Below, one piece after another: positions 15,891-25,154 of a stretch of DNA of 64,000 nt. The notes under the pieces were generated by a model. That model ran no database searches. It was not told where the DNA came from and saw only the letters and a program-made list of their open reading frames with translations. The stretch is from Armatimonadota bacterium (lineage in GTDB: Bacteria; Armatimonadota; Fimbriimonadia; Fimbriimonadales; Fimbriimonadaceae): assembly GCA_018268355.1 (NCBI GenBank), contig JAFDWR010000001.1, positions 1,079,858 to 1,143,857 on the forward strand, given 5' to 3'. Position 1 is the first letter of the stretch; each line of letters starts with the position of its first letter. The position numbers and the translations under genes are program-made.

Positions 15891-16636
15891 AGAATTTTCG
15901 CGAACATCCAACTTGCAATGGAGAAGACCAAAAGGGCGAAAGCGATCTGAAGTGCCTTGCGCGGCGCACGTTCGCGAAGCGGTAGCCCTATTCCCAGTCC
16001 GACGAGGGCTACTCCGGCGATCTGTAGTAGCGTCTTCCAGTCGATCGGCTTCCCGATTTCGCCGATAAACCCACCGAGCGACTGGATGGAAATCACAAGC
16101 AGGGAGGTCGGGATGGCGCGCTCCATCTCGACACCGAGCAACAAGGTGAGCACCGGCAAGATCAGGAATCCTCCGCCTGCCCCTAGCGTCCCGCTGAGCA
16201 CGCCAATCGCAAGGCCATAAGCAAGAACGACCCAGGGGTGCGGCTTGGGCCTTGCGCCCACGTTTGGCTTCGAGGTGAGCATTCGGAGGCCCACCAAGAC
16301 CATCAGCGTGGCAAAGGCTCCGAGAAGAACTTGATCCTTTGCCAAGCCGAAGATACGGCTTGGCAAGGCCGGCACAAGGAACAGCCGAGCCATGAGGGCG
16401 CCAAGCATCGACGGGATGACGAGAAGCACTGCAGGACCCGCCTCACATTGCTTCTTGACGATTCCCTGAACGGCACCGACGGCGCTGGTAAGTCCGACAA
16501 TTAGCAGCGAAGCACCCGTGGCCGACGTCGCCGAAAGCCCGAAGAAGCCGACCAGAATCGGCACCGTCAAGATGCCTCCACCTCCACCAAGAAGGCCAAG
16601 GGTGAATCCCATAAAGAGCGTTGCCAGCCATCCCAT
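15887..16636 (-). CDS. TauE/SafE family sulfite/thiosulfate exporter
   Basis: The protein has 249 residues from the ATG at 16636; the frame is open upstream to 16723, but the extra residues are not membrane-like. It has eight or so hydrophobic segments arranged as two halves, each starting with a glycine-rich turn: FMGFTLGLLGGGGGILTVP at the N-terminus and GVLSGTLGAGGGFLILP in the middle, the hallmark of this family. Members export sulfite, thiosulfate or organosulfonates. Co-directional rhodanese and persulfide dioxygenase genes fit removal of the products of sulfide oxidation. Confidence 0.9.
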   Translation of the reverse strand: MGWLATLFMGFTLGLLGGGGGILTVPILVGFFGLSATSATGASLLIVGLTSAVGAVQGIVKKQCEAGPAVLLVIPSMLGALMARLFLVPALPSRIFGLAKDQVLLGAFATLMVLVGLRMLTSKPNVGARPKPHPWVVLAYGLAIGVLSGTLGAGGGFLILPVLTLLLGVEMERAIPTSLLVISIQSLGGFIGEIGKPIDWKTLLQIAGVALVGLGIGLPLRERAPRKALQIAFALLVFSIASWMFAKIL

Positions 16637-16655
16637 CTCAGGTGAAGAGACGCGA

Positions 16656-16674
16656 GCGATGCAAAGTGATTCAG
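16656..16674 (-). promoter_or_regulatory. 19-bp exact repeat upstream of the TauE/SafE gene
   Basis: This is identical to 15872-15890 and ends 19 bases before the ATG at 16636. It overlaps the last codon of the sigma factor gene. The placement before two genes of one pathway suggests a binding site or a leader duplicated with it. Confidence 0.5.
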
Positions 16675-17171
16675 GTGCTACAAACGGACCGATCGAGCTG
16701 CTGGCGCACCTTTTCCCGGGCACGGAGCAATCGTGACTTCGCGGCGTTGTGGGTGATGCCGAGCTCCTTTGCCGCCTCGACCACCGACTTTTCGTTCAGC
16801 TCGCAGGCGACGTAAATGTCCCGATAGACCGGGGGCAGGGCCACCACCGCATCGTTCACGCAGCCCTTCAGGACGGCCAAATCGAACTCCGAGGTGTCGG
16901 GATTGATCAGGTCGTGCTCTTCGGCGTACTGAAACGCAGTTTGGATCGGCGCGCTGCTTCGCATTCGGGCACAAACCCTCTTGCCGATGGTGCCGAGCCA
17001 AGTTCGAAAGGCCTCGTCCGACTCCAGGCGGTCATAGGCCTTGAAAGCATGGATCAGCGCGGTCGCGAGGGCGTCTTCGGCGTCCTCCCGGTGGTTGCAG
17101 ACGCGGACCATCTGCCGGTAAACGGCGTCCTTGTGACGGTTCACCATCTTTTCAAACGAGGACCGAGCCAC
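16671..17171 (-). CDS. ECF-type RNA polymerase sigma factor
   Basis: The protein has 166 residues from a GTG at 17171; an ATG at 17147 is the alternative. Region 2 is visible as MVNRHKDAVYRQMVRVCNHREDAEDALATALIHAF, quoted here in part (NHREDAEDALA). Region 4 follows with LPPVYRDIYVACELNEKS and the recognition helix around ITHNAAKSRLLRAREKV. No anti-sigma gene lies next to it. It is first in a row of four minus-strand genes, ahead of the exporter, rhodanese and CstB-like genes, so it may control or share their transcription; that link is inference. Confidence 0.85.
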   Translation of the reverse strand: MARSSFEKMVNRHKDAVYRQMVRVCNHREDAEDALATALIHAFKAYDRLESDEAFRTWLGTIGKRVCARMRSSAPIQTAFQYAEEHDLINPDTSEFDLAVLKGCVNDAVVALPPVYRDIYVACELNEKSVVEAAKELGITHNAAKSRLLRAREKVRQQLDRSVCST

Positions 17172-17251
17172 AAGGGAAATTTACCCTGCGTCCGGTGCCC
17201 TTTCCCCCGAAATTGAAGCGCGGACCCCGCCGCAAAAAGTAACCTAGCACC

Positions 17252-17650
17252 ATGCTGATCGCAGCCGACAACGAGCAAGCCAGGCGGCGCGAGGTGCTCT
17301 CGCGCATCCTCGACGACGTGCGGGAGAACCGGACGATCAAGCTCCCCGATTTCGACCCCGACCTCTCCCAATCCGGGGGGCTCACCGCCTTTCAGTCGGT
17401 CGGGATCGAGCCGAACCCCTATGGCGGGACGGTGGGCGACTTCCGCTATCAGTTCGAGGGCGAAGAAGACCTTCTCCACCTCATCATCACCCAGGTGCGG
17501 GGCGAGGCGCTCACGCCGGAAGAAGGCCAAGAGGTCGTTTCCTACCTCCTGCGGGGTGTGCCGCCCGCGCTGATCTGGATCAAGCCGGGCCAGTTCACCC
17601 AGCACTTCTACTTTGGGCACGATGAGCTGCTCACCCACCTACAGCTTTAG
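17252..17650 (+). CDS. Conserved-looking hypothetical protein
   Basis: The protein has 132 residues and no domain I recognise. It is acidic, has no signal peptide or membrane segment, and contains PPALIWIKPGQFTQHFYFGH near the C-terminus; the pattern suggests a small alpha/beta domain. It starts 80 bases from the divergent sigma factor gene. Its TAG shares four bases with the stop of the convergent recR gene. Good codon structure and tight packing argue that it is real. Confidence 0.75.
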   Translation: MLIAADNEQARRREVLSRILDDVRENRTIKLPDFDPDLSQSGGLTAFQSVGIEPNPYGGTVGDFRYQFEGEEDLLHLIITQVRGEALTPEEGQEVVSYLLRGVPPALIWIKPGQFTQHFYFGHDELLTHLQL

Positions 17651-18243
17651 AGCTCGCGGCGGAATTCGAGCGCGCTGAGCAAGGTTGCCGAATCGGCATA
17701 GTCAAGCTCGCCGCCCACCGCCATGCCTTGGGCGAGGCGGGTCACCCGGATGCCCGATGGCTTGATCAGCTTGCTGAGATAGAGCGCGGTTGCGTCACCC
17801 TCAATCGTGGGGTTGGTGGCGAGGATGACCTCTTCCACCGGCTCGGACTGGAGCCGGACAAGGAGCTCGCGAATGCGGAGCTGGTCGGGACCGACGCCGT
17901 CCATCGGGCTGAGAAGGCCATGGAGCACGTGATACAGGCCGCGAAACTCCTGGATGCGCTCAAGGGCGACCAGATCGCGAGGTTCAGCGACGACGCAAAG
18001 GAGGCTGGGGTCGCGCCGCGGGTCGCGGCAGACTTCGCACGATTCCCCCTCGCTCACGTTCTGACACCGGGCACAAAACCGGAGCTTGGCCTTGGCGTCG
18101 CGAATGGCATCGGCGAGGCGCTCGGCCTCGGCGGCGGAAACGCGCAAAAGGTGGTAGGCCAGCCGTTGAGCTGACTTCGGACCGACCCCGGGCAATCGCT
18201 CGAGTTCGGCAATGAGGTCGGCCAACGGCCGGGCAAAGAGCAT
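17647..18243 (-). CDS. recR: Recombination mediator protein RecR
   Basis: The protein has 198 residues, the normal length. Order of parts: N-terminal helix-hairpin-helix (LERLPGVGPKSAQRLAYHLL), C4 zinc motif (FCARCQ ... CEVCRDPRRD), Toprim domain (LLCVVAEPRDLVALE ... LATNPTIEGDATALYL) and the C-terminal VTRLAQGMAVGGELDYAD signature. RecR acts with RecO/RecF in loading RecA at gaps. The recR-ybaB-dnaX order is a widespread arrangement and supports all three calls. Confidence 0.97.
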   Translation of the reverse strand: MLFARPLADLIAELERLPGVGPKSAQRLAYHLLRVSAAEAERLADAIRDAKAKLRFCARCQNVSEGESCEVCRDPRRDPSLLCVVAEPRDLVALERIQEFRGLYHVLHGLLSPMDGVGPDQLRIRELLVRLQSEPVEEVILATNPTIEGDATALYLSKLIKPSGIRVTRLAQGMAVGGELDYADSATLLSALEFRREL

Positions 18244-18252
18244 ACGCCGAGC

Positions 18253-18591
18253 TTAGAAGTTCGGGAGGCCGAGGCCTTGCGGCATGCCACCCATGATCGC
18301 GTCCACGCGCGCTTGTCGCTCGCTGGTCGCCTTATCAAAGCCTTCGCGCAGGGCGATGACGAGCATGTCCTCAAGGGTCTCGACATCGTCCTTGTCGACC
18401 AAGGCGGCGTCGATCTTCACGGCATGGATCTGGCCGGTGCCGTCGAAGGTGACCTTGACGCCGTTCTTGTCAATGTCGAATCGCTCAAGGGCGAGTTCTT
18501 GCTCCAGCGTTTGCGCTCGAGCCATTGCGTCCTGGGCCTTCTTCATCATGTCGCCCATTCCGCCTTGTCCAAATTGCTTGGGAAGTTTCAT
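18253..18591 (-). CDS. ybaB: YbaB/EbfC family nucleoid-associated protein
   Basis: The protein has 112 residues. A long N-terminal helix (QDAMARAQTLEQELALERF) is followed by the small DNA-binding domain with VKVTFDGTGQIHAVKID and a C-terminal helix ending in GGMPQGLGLPNF. The family forms dimers that bind DNA and condense it. It sits between dnaX and recR with spacings of 24 and 9 bases and is probably cotranscribed with them. Confidence 0.93.
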   Translation of the reverse strand: MKLPKQFGQGGMGDMMKKAQDAMARAQTLEQELALERFDIDKNGVKVTFDGTGQIHAVKIDAALVDKDDVETLEDMLVIALREGFDKATSERQARVDAIMGGMPQGLGLPNF

Positions 18592-18615
18592 CGTTTCTCT
18601 CGCTTGGGACTTGAA

Positions 18616-20214
18616 TTAATCAAGCTGGAAGACCTTCTTCACTTCGACTTCCAGCGGCTTGCCCTGAAGTGGCAATTCTACCGAATTTGACTCGTCGGGG
18701 GCGGTTTTCGACTCATCCCGCCGAAACGAAACGATGACCTCCAGCCCCGGCCCATAGGCTTCGTTGACCTTTTCTTGCAGAAAGGCCATCTTCTTCGGGT
18801 TGTCATAGAACCAGTCGTGGTCGATCTGGCGGGTGACGTGGATGCGGAGCTTGCCCTCGTCGCTGAGGTCCTCGGTCGCGTCCATGAGGCGGCTGGCGGC
18901 GGCCTTGGAGCTTGTGGCGACGAGGTTCTTCAGCGTGCCGAACTTGCCCGCTGCCGGGGCTGGCTTGGGTTCGGGCTTGGCTTGTTGTGGTTCGGGTTTG
19001 GCCTGTTGGGGTTCGGGTTTGGCCTGTTGGGGTTCGGGGGCGGGCTTGGGCGCCTGGTGCGAATCCTTCACCACCGCGCGGGTCTCTTGCGGGGCGGCGA
19101 TGCGCGGGCCCGGGGCGGCCTTGGGAGCCTCGTTCATCATCAGGCTGAGCTTGACGAGCTCGGCTTCGAGCCAAACACGTGGGATCGTGACGTCGCGGAT
19201 CGCCTGGTGGATGCGGACGAGCTCGGCGCGGAGCTGGGAAAGCTGGTCGCGGCCGACCCGGGTGAGGACCTCGTGGGTGCTTGCCTCGAGCGAGGGGTCG
19301 GTGCTCAGCTCGATGCCATAGGCGGTGTGGGTCAGCTCCGAGAGCCGATAGAGCATCGATTCGACGAGCGCGCGCGGGTCGCGCCCACGCCGGATGACGG
19401 CATCGACCGCCTTCACGACGGCAGGGATGTCCTCCGCCCGCATCGAGGTGAGGAGTTCGTCAACCGCGTCCGAGGAAACAAGGCCCAGCTGGTCATAGAC
19501 CTGTGCGAGGGTGATTTTGGCGTCGTCGGCGGTCAGAATCGCCTGCTCCAGCAGCGAAAGCGCGTCACGGAATCCGCCATCGGCCATGCGGGAGATCGCG
19601 GCGAGCGCAGAAGGCTCGATGTCGATCCCCTCTTGTTCGGCAACCTTGGTGAGGCAGGCGGTGAGGTCTTGCATCGACCCACGGTGGAACTCGTACCGTT
19701 GGCACCGCGAGCGGATCGTCGGCGGCACCTTGTGGATTTCGGTCGTGGCGAGGATGAAGATGACGTGGGCCGGCGGCTCTTCGATCGTCTTAAGCAGGGC
19801 GTCGAAGGCCTTGGTGCTCAGATCGTGGACCTCGTCGATGATGAAGACCTTATAGCGGCACATCATCGGCAGGTATTGGGTTTGCTCGACGATGATCTCG
19901 CGGATCTCGTTCACGCCGCTTTCGCTCGCGGCGTCGAACTCAAGGACGTCTGGGCAGCCGCCCTTGGCGATCAGCTGGCAAATCTCAGACTCGGGATCGG
20001 GGTTCGCGCTTGGGCCATCTTCGCATTGCAGGGCCTTGGCAAGCAGGCGCGCGGTGGAGGTTTTTCCGGTGCCCCTCGGGCCAGTGAAGAGGTAGGCGTG
20101 GGCGATCTTGCCCTTCTCAATCGCGGATCGAAGGGTCTTGATGACGTGATCTTGACCAATCAGCTGATCAAAAGATTGACTTCGATATTTGCGGTAGAGC
20201 GAAACGTAAGCCAA
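18616..20214 (-). CDS. dnaX: DNA polymerase III subunit gamma/tau
   Basis: The protein has 532 residues from a TTG start (20212-20214). The N-terminus is standard (LYRKYRSQSFDQLIGQD), with Walker A GPRGTGKTS near residue 45, Walker B IDEVHDLS and the SRC sensor region (PTIRSRCQRYEF). The zinc module looks reduced: ALQC and EICQ remain, while two of the usual four cysteines are replaced. A Pro/Gln/Lys-rich linker made of AKPEPQQ-type repeats joins the ATPase and C-terminal domains. It loads the beta clamp in the replisome. I see no evident slippery site for a frameshifted gamma form. Confidence 0.95.
   Translation of the reverse strand: MAYVSLYRKYRSQSFDQLIGQDHVIKTLRSAIEKGKIAHAYLFTGPRGTGKTSTARLLAKALQCEDGPSANPDPESEICQLIAKGGCPDVLEFDAASESGVNEIREIIVEQTQYLPMMCRYKVFIIDEVHDLSTKAFDALLKTIEEPPAHVIFILATTEIHKVPPTIRSRCQRYEFHRGSMQDLTACLTKVAEQEGIDIEPSALAAISRMADGGFRDALSLLEQAILTADDAKITLAQVYDQLGLVSSDAVDELLTSMRAEDIPAVVKAVDAVIRRGRDPRALVESMLYRLSELTHTAYGIELSTDPSLEASTHEVLTRVGRDQLSQLRAELVRIHQAIRDVTIPRVWLEAELVKLSLMMNEAPKAAPGPRIAAPQETRAVVKDSHQAPKPAPEPQQAKPEPQQAKPEPQQAKPEPKPAPAAGKFGTLKNLVATSSKAAASRLMDATEDLSDEGKLRIHVTRQIDHDWFYDNPKKMAFLQEKVNEAYGPGLEVIVSFRRDESKTAPDESNSVELPLQGKPLEVEVKKVFQLD
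18968..19030 (-). repeat. 21-bp tandem repeat inside dnaX
   Basis: Three units of 21 bases (18968-18988, 18989-19009, 19010-19030), the last two identical, encode the AKPEPQQ-type linker repeat. A partial fourth unit follows. Repeat number could vary between strains without changing frame. Confidence 0.8.
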
Positions 20215-20228
20215 GTTGAAAATCCAAA

Positions 20229-20364
20229 GAAGCGCCGGGAGGTCCGCATCGCCCGGAGAACTACCTTACCGCTGCTACCTCTCGGTCCTGACGGGGTTCG
20301 ACAGACTGCCGCCGCGCGGTTCCCGGCGAGAGACCTCTTGGGTCTCCCGCCGAGCCAGCGCTTC
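20229..20364 (-). ncRNA. ffs: Signal recognition particle RNA
   Basis: Read on the minus strand, the core contains GTCAGGACCGAGAGGTAGCA followed by GCGGTAAG, the conserved SRP RNA apical loop region (compare GTCAGGTCCGGAAGGAAGCA). The ends GAAGCGC (20364-20358) and GCGCTTC (20235-20229) pair, closing an RNA of about 136 bases. It lies directly upstream of dnaX, a common neighbour of this gene. The boundaries are taken from the terminal helix and may be off by a few bases. Confidence 0.85.
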
Positions 20365-20375
20365 TTTCGATTAGT

Positions 20376-21776
20376 TTACTTGGACCGGAGCGGGGCGATG
20401 TTGATATCAATCACTTCGCCATCCGGGTCCTTGGTGATGCCGGTCTCTCGATAGTTTGGCGTCTTGAGAACCGGGGTCTTTCCGCCCTGCATCGAGAATT
20501 CGCCGCGGCGTCGAATCATGTCCTTCGAGATGTCCATCTTGCAGTACATGACCCGTTGACCGGGGCGGATCGCCGTGTTGAGGAACAGCGAGTCGGTCAT
20601 GCCTTCTCCGTTCCAACCAAACTTGTCCTGGATGTGAGCCGGGGCAAGTCGGGGCGTGTAGTAGAACTCAAGCACGTACTTGTCCTTGGCGAACGAGTAC
20701 ATGGTTGGGTCTCGGCTGAGGTCGAGCTTCTTGTTGAACCGCCTGTTCTTGACGTAAAGCTCGTCCTGCATGTAGGTGATTCCCTTCGGCGGCTCGAACT
20801 GAACCGTCGTGTTGGGTCCGCCTTCCCAATCCATTCCCGCCGGACGACCGTTGGGATAGTCGGCATCCTTCAGGATGACGCGGATGCGGGTTCCAACCGG
20901 GAGAACGTCCCAGGTTCCTTCGCAGCGGAACACGTTCGGTTCAACAACGGTGACCTTGATGCTGAAGTTCGTGTCGAACGCCGGCTTCGTGTCGTAGGCG
21001 TACTTCGAGAACCAGTTCTCGGACTTGCCTTGATCCGTGTTCTGGGCAAACCAGCCACGCTGGGCCATGCGAACCAGGGTGTTGTCCAGGTTCTTCTGAA
21101 CGGTGTCTCGGTTCTGCGAGTTCGGGAACGTTGGTTCGCGGATGTAGAGGTCTTCGGCCTTGGCCTCAAGGTCAAGGTATTCGTTGACCGCCTTCATCGG
21201 GTCGCCGTTGCGGAAGTAAGCCTGCGACAGAACGTTCTTTCGAGCGTTCAGCATGTCGGGCCGCTTTCGGGCTTCCTCAAGGTAGTAGACCGCCTTGGGG
21301 AAGTCGTCCTGGATCTTGTGGAACCAGGTCCAACCGGTTTCGAAGAAGAGCTCGTAGGTGTAGTCGTTGTTCTTACACCCTTCCCGGCCGAGCGCGAGCG
21401 CCACGGGAATGTAGCGTCGGTCGGATCGGTTGTCTTCGTCGGTGAAGTTGTAGGCGATGTGCCACATACCGGTGGTGTAGATGTCGACCTGCTTGGGGTC
21501 GAGCAGCGTACACAGCCGGATGATCGGCAGAACCGCGTCGTAGTTTCCGTCCTCGAAGAAGCCGTCTGCCTTGACCCAGAGGATGCCCGCGAGGAACTCG
21601 CGGAATCCAAAGAGCGACAAGAAGATCTGGTCGGGCGCAAGCGATCCCACCACGTTCCCCGTCTTGGGCGCATAGTTCTGCTCCCATTGCGGATAAATCG
21701 CGTTGTGATGCAGCAGGCCCTGACCGACCGCAAGTGCGGCGACAACTCCCAGGAGCGACTTATTAGTGGTCTTCAT
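20376..21776 (-). CDS. Exported or membrane-anchored TPR-like protein of an ABC operon
   Basis: The protein has 466 residues. An N-terminal hydrophobic segment (SLLGVVAALAVGQGLLHHNA) could be a signal anchor. Residues ~60-220 are helical and resemble TPR-type repeats (YYLEEARKRPDMLNARKNVL). The C-terminal half appears beta-rich, with a segment VGTRIRVILKDADYPNGRPAG. No family name is recognised. It starts 6 bases after the ABC permease stop and is the third gene of that operon, so it probably works with the transporter at the envelope. Confidence 0.8.
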   Translation of the reverse strand: MKTTNKSLLGVVAALAVGQGLLHHNAIYPQWEQNYAPKTGNVVGSLAPDQIFLSLFGFREFLAGILWVKADGFFEDGNYDAVLPIIRLCTLLDPKQVDIYTTGMWHIAYNFTDEDNRSDRRYIPVALALGREGCKNNDYTYELFFETGWTWFHKIQDDFPKAVYYLEEARKRPDMLNARKNVLSQAYFRNGDPMKAVNEYLDLEAKAEDLYIREPTFPNSQNRDTVQKNLDNTLVRMAQRGWFAQNTDQGKSENWFSKYAYDTKPAFDTNFSIKVTVVEPNVFRCEGTWDVLPVGTRIRVILKDADYPNGRPAGMDWEGGPNTTVQFEPPKGITYMQDELYVKNRRFNKKLDLSRDPTMYSFAKDKYVLEFYYTPRLAPAHIQDKFGWNGEGMTDSLFLNTAIRPGQRVMYCKMDISKDMIRRRGEFSMQGGKTPVLKTPNYRETGITKDPDGEVIDINIAPLRSK

Positions 21777-21782
21777 CGTGGT

Positions 21783-22571
21783 TTACACCTCGCGACGGTC
21801 GAAGATGAGGATGCCCAGGATCAGCAAGATGCCGATGTAGAGGAATCCATATCCCGTGATCTTCAAGTAGTAGATCGTCTCGTTCTGGATCGCCTGACCC
21901 GGATTGATGATCGGGTTCTTCGTGTCGTAGTTCGCGAAGTTGGGCAGAAGCGAGAAAACAAACGAGAAGATGCTCTTCAGGACCGGAGCCATCTCATTGT
22001 TCTTCGAAATCGATTCGTACAGCGGGTTGAGGAGGGTTCCTACAAGCCAGAGACCAATCGAGATGAAGAAGTTCACCAGCGGCGAGACGAACGTGCTGAA
22101 GAACATCGCGACCGCGGTGAGCAGGCTCATTTCAACGAAGTAGAGCAGTGCCTGGCGAGCGAGTTCAAACATCTTCGAAGCCTCGGGGTGCTGGAAGAGA
22201 TAGAACATCGTGATCATCAGGAACGACATCATCCCGATCATCAGACCGAGAGCGAAGATCGCCCCGAGATACTTTCCAAGCAGGAATTGCCATCGCTGGA
22301 CCGGCTTCGAAAGGATCGTGTAGATCGTTCGGCGCTCAATCTCGTTCGGAAGCATGTAGACCGTGAGAACGATGGCGATGAGCGCGCTCGTGTAGCGCAG
22401 GACAAAGAACATCGCGGAGATCATCGTGGTGAGCTCCGACTTTGCGCTGAGAACCGAGAACGCCGGGATGACCGAGAGGAAGAGGATGCCGATCAACATG
22501 ATGATCAGCAGGACCTTTCGTCGGATCGCTTCGCCAAGCGTGGTTCGGGCAATTGCTGAGATCGCACCCAT
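21783..22571 (-). CDS. ABC-2 type transporter permease
   Basis: The protein has 262 residues with about six hydrophobic segments (KVLLIIMLIGILFLSVIP, ALIAIVLTVYMLP, LGLMIGMMSFLMITMFYLF, YGFLYIGILLILGILIFD). The motif NEIERRTIYTILSKPVQRWQ is typical of ABC-2 permeases of the NosY/GldF type. Its ATG overlaps the stop of the ATPase gene by one base (TAATG). The substrate cannot be deduced. Confidence 0.9.
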   Translation of the reverse strand: MGAISAIARTTLGEAIRRKVLLIIMLIGILFLSVIPAFSVLSAKSELTTMISAMFFVLRYTSALIAIVLTVYMLPNEIERRTIYTILSKPVQRWQFLLGKYLGAIFALGLMIGMMSFLMITMFYLFQHPEASKMFELARQALLYFVEMSLLTAVAMFFSTFVSPLVNFFISIGLWLVGTLLNPLYESISKNNEMAPVLKSIFSFVFSLLPNFANYDTKNPIINPGQAIQNETIYYLKITGYGFLYIGILLILGILIFDRREV

Positions 22572-23500
22572 TACTTACTCTCCTCCTTTGGCTTGTTGAC
22601 CGTCTCGATGAACAGGTCTTCGAGTCGGCGGCGGCGCGGGGTGACGCTCACGAGCGATCCCTTGGCACTTCGAACCGAGTCGATGATCGTGTTGACGTTG
22701 TTGTCCTCCGGCGCGTCGACGATGAGTCGACCAGCGTTGAAGGAGACGATGCTGTCCTTGAGATCAGCCTGAACCTGGTCGGCGAACTCACGAGTGAGTC
22801 CGTCGGCAACGATCTCGTTTCGACCACCGCGAAGGAGGTCGTCCAGCTTGCCCTGTCGCTCAATCTTTCCAAAGTTAATGATGGCGACGCGGTCGCAGAT
22901 GCGCTCTACCTCGCTCAGCTCGTGCGAAGAAATGAAGACCGTGCGGCCCTCGTCGCGGAACTGGAGGATCAAGTCGCGAATCTCGATGTGGGCGATGGGG
23001 TCGAGACCACCCGTCGGCTCGTCGAGGAACAACAGCTTCGGGTCGTTGAGCAGGCTTTGGGCGAGGCCAATGCGCTGCTGCATACCCTTCGAGAACTGGT
23101 TGATCGTCTTCGACTTGTCGGCGGCAAGGTTCACCTTGTCGAGGAGCGCGTGGAACTTCGACTCATCCTTGATGCCAAAGAGCGAACCGTAAAATCGCAG
23201 GATCTCCAGACCCGTCATGTGCTCGTAGTAGTACGGGCGCTCGGGTAGGTAGGAGATGATCTTGTGCACATCCATGTCCCCGATCTCTTTGCCGAGGACA
23301 TAGCCCTCGCCGCCGGTCGGATAGATGATGCCAAGCAGCATCTTGATCGTCGTCGTCTTCCCGGCGCCATTGGGGCCGAGAAAGCCGAAGATCTCGCCTT
23401 CTTCAACCTCAAGGTTGAGGTTGTCGACGACGTTCACGTTGCCTCGAAGTTTGGACTTATAAGTCTTCGTAAGATTTCTGGTTTCTATGGCGGCGGCCAA
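22571..23500 (-). CDS. ABC transporter ATP-binding protein
   Basis: The protein has 309 residues. Walker A GPNGAGKTTT, signature FSKGMQQRIGLAQ, Walker B LLFLDEPTGGLDP and the H-loop ISSHELSEVERI are intact, as expected for a CcmA/NatA-like ATPase of an ABC-2 exporter. A ~70-residue C-terminal extension follows the nucleotide-binding domain. It is the first gene of a three-gene operon with permease and TPR-like protein. Confidence 0.93.
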   Translation of the reverse strand: MAAAIETRNLTKTYKSKLRGNVNVVDNLNLEVEEGEIFGFLGPNGAGKTTTIKMLLGIIYPTGGEGYVLGKEIGDMDVHKIISYLPERPYYYEHMTGLEILRFYGSLFGIKDESKFHALLDKVNLAADKSKTINQFSKGMQQRIGLAQSLLNDPKLLFLDEPTGGLDPIAHIEIRDLILQFRDEGRTVFISSHELSEVERICDRVAIINFGKIERQGKLDDLLRGGRNEIVADGLTREFADQVQADLKDSIVSFNAGRLIVDAPEDNNVNTIIDSVRSAKGSLVSVTPRRRRLEDLFIETVNKPKEESK

Positions 23501-23805
23501 AGGCAGCGCACCTCCCTGTTAGAGTCGCGCGAATTATACCGACCAATCGGGTCGCGCTTACCGAATGGTCAACGCCTTGGACGCAAAATTCATTCCCATC
23601 GGCCAAGGACTTGGGGTGTCTTTCTTGCGGCAAACTTCGCAGGAACCTGAGCCCAACCTCTTTGCGAGTTCAAGCAAACTGTGATTGTTCTGGTTGCATG
23701 AAGGATTGAGGTCCCCTACCAAGAAGTCCAAGGCCGCCCGAACTTCCATCGTGAGGAGGACCTTTTCTCTCCTTTCATCCTCCTCACGTTTTTTCTTTCC
23801 CCGAG
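23501..23805. other. Intergenic region between the ABC operon and eno
   Basis: The 305 bases contain the upstream region of the ABC operon, a strong hairpin (23750-23794) and, on the minus strand at 23558-23749, a 63-codon open frame with one SCEVC motif. That frame starts immediately after the hairpin without a clear ribosome-binding site, so I do not call it a gene. Confidence 0.5.
23750..23794 (+). terminator. Strong hairpin with T-run downstream of eno
   Basis: An 11-bp perfect stem (23750-23760 with 23778-23788, arms CGTGAGGAGGA/TCCTCCTCACG) encloses a 17-base loop. Six T follow on the plus strand; on the minus strand, the direction of eno, the run becomes A residues before the hairpin. 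It probably ends eno transcription, but its T-run favours plus-strand termination. Confidence 0.6.
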
Positions 23806-25152
<1,347 letters not shown>

Positions 25153-25154
25153 CT

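Noticed and set aside
18968-19030. Short tandem repeats as a possible CRISPR array
   Set aside because: The units are contiguous, in frame and coding (DnaX linker), with no spacers. No CRISPR repeats or cas genes were seen anywhere in the window.
18616-20214. Programmed frameshift in dnaX giving a short gamma form
   Set aside because: I found no run of A residues of the A-AAA-AAG type or an adjacent stimulating hairpin in the expected region.
18775-20454. 559-codon open frame antisense to dnaX and the SRP RNA
   Set aside because: Long antisense frames are common in high-GC genes; the opposite strand encodes a clear DnaX and the translation is Gly/Leu/Arg/Asp-rich without domains.
20556-22559. 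667-codon open frame antisense to two ABC-operon genes
   Set aside because: It mirrors the codon pattern of the real genes on the other strand, is extremely rich in Arg/Val/Asp/Glu and has no recognisable domain.
23558-23749. 63-codon minus-strand frame downstream of eno
   Set aside because: It starts directly after a strong hairpin without a ribosome-binding site and has no recognisable family; kept only as a note in the intergenic entry.
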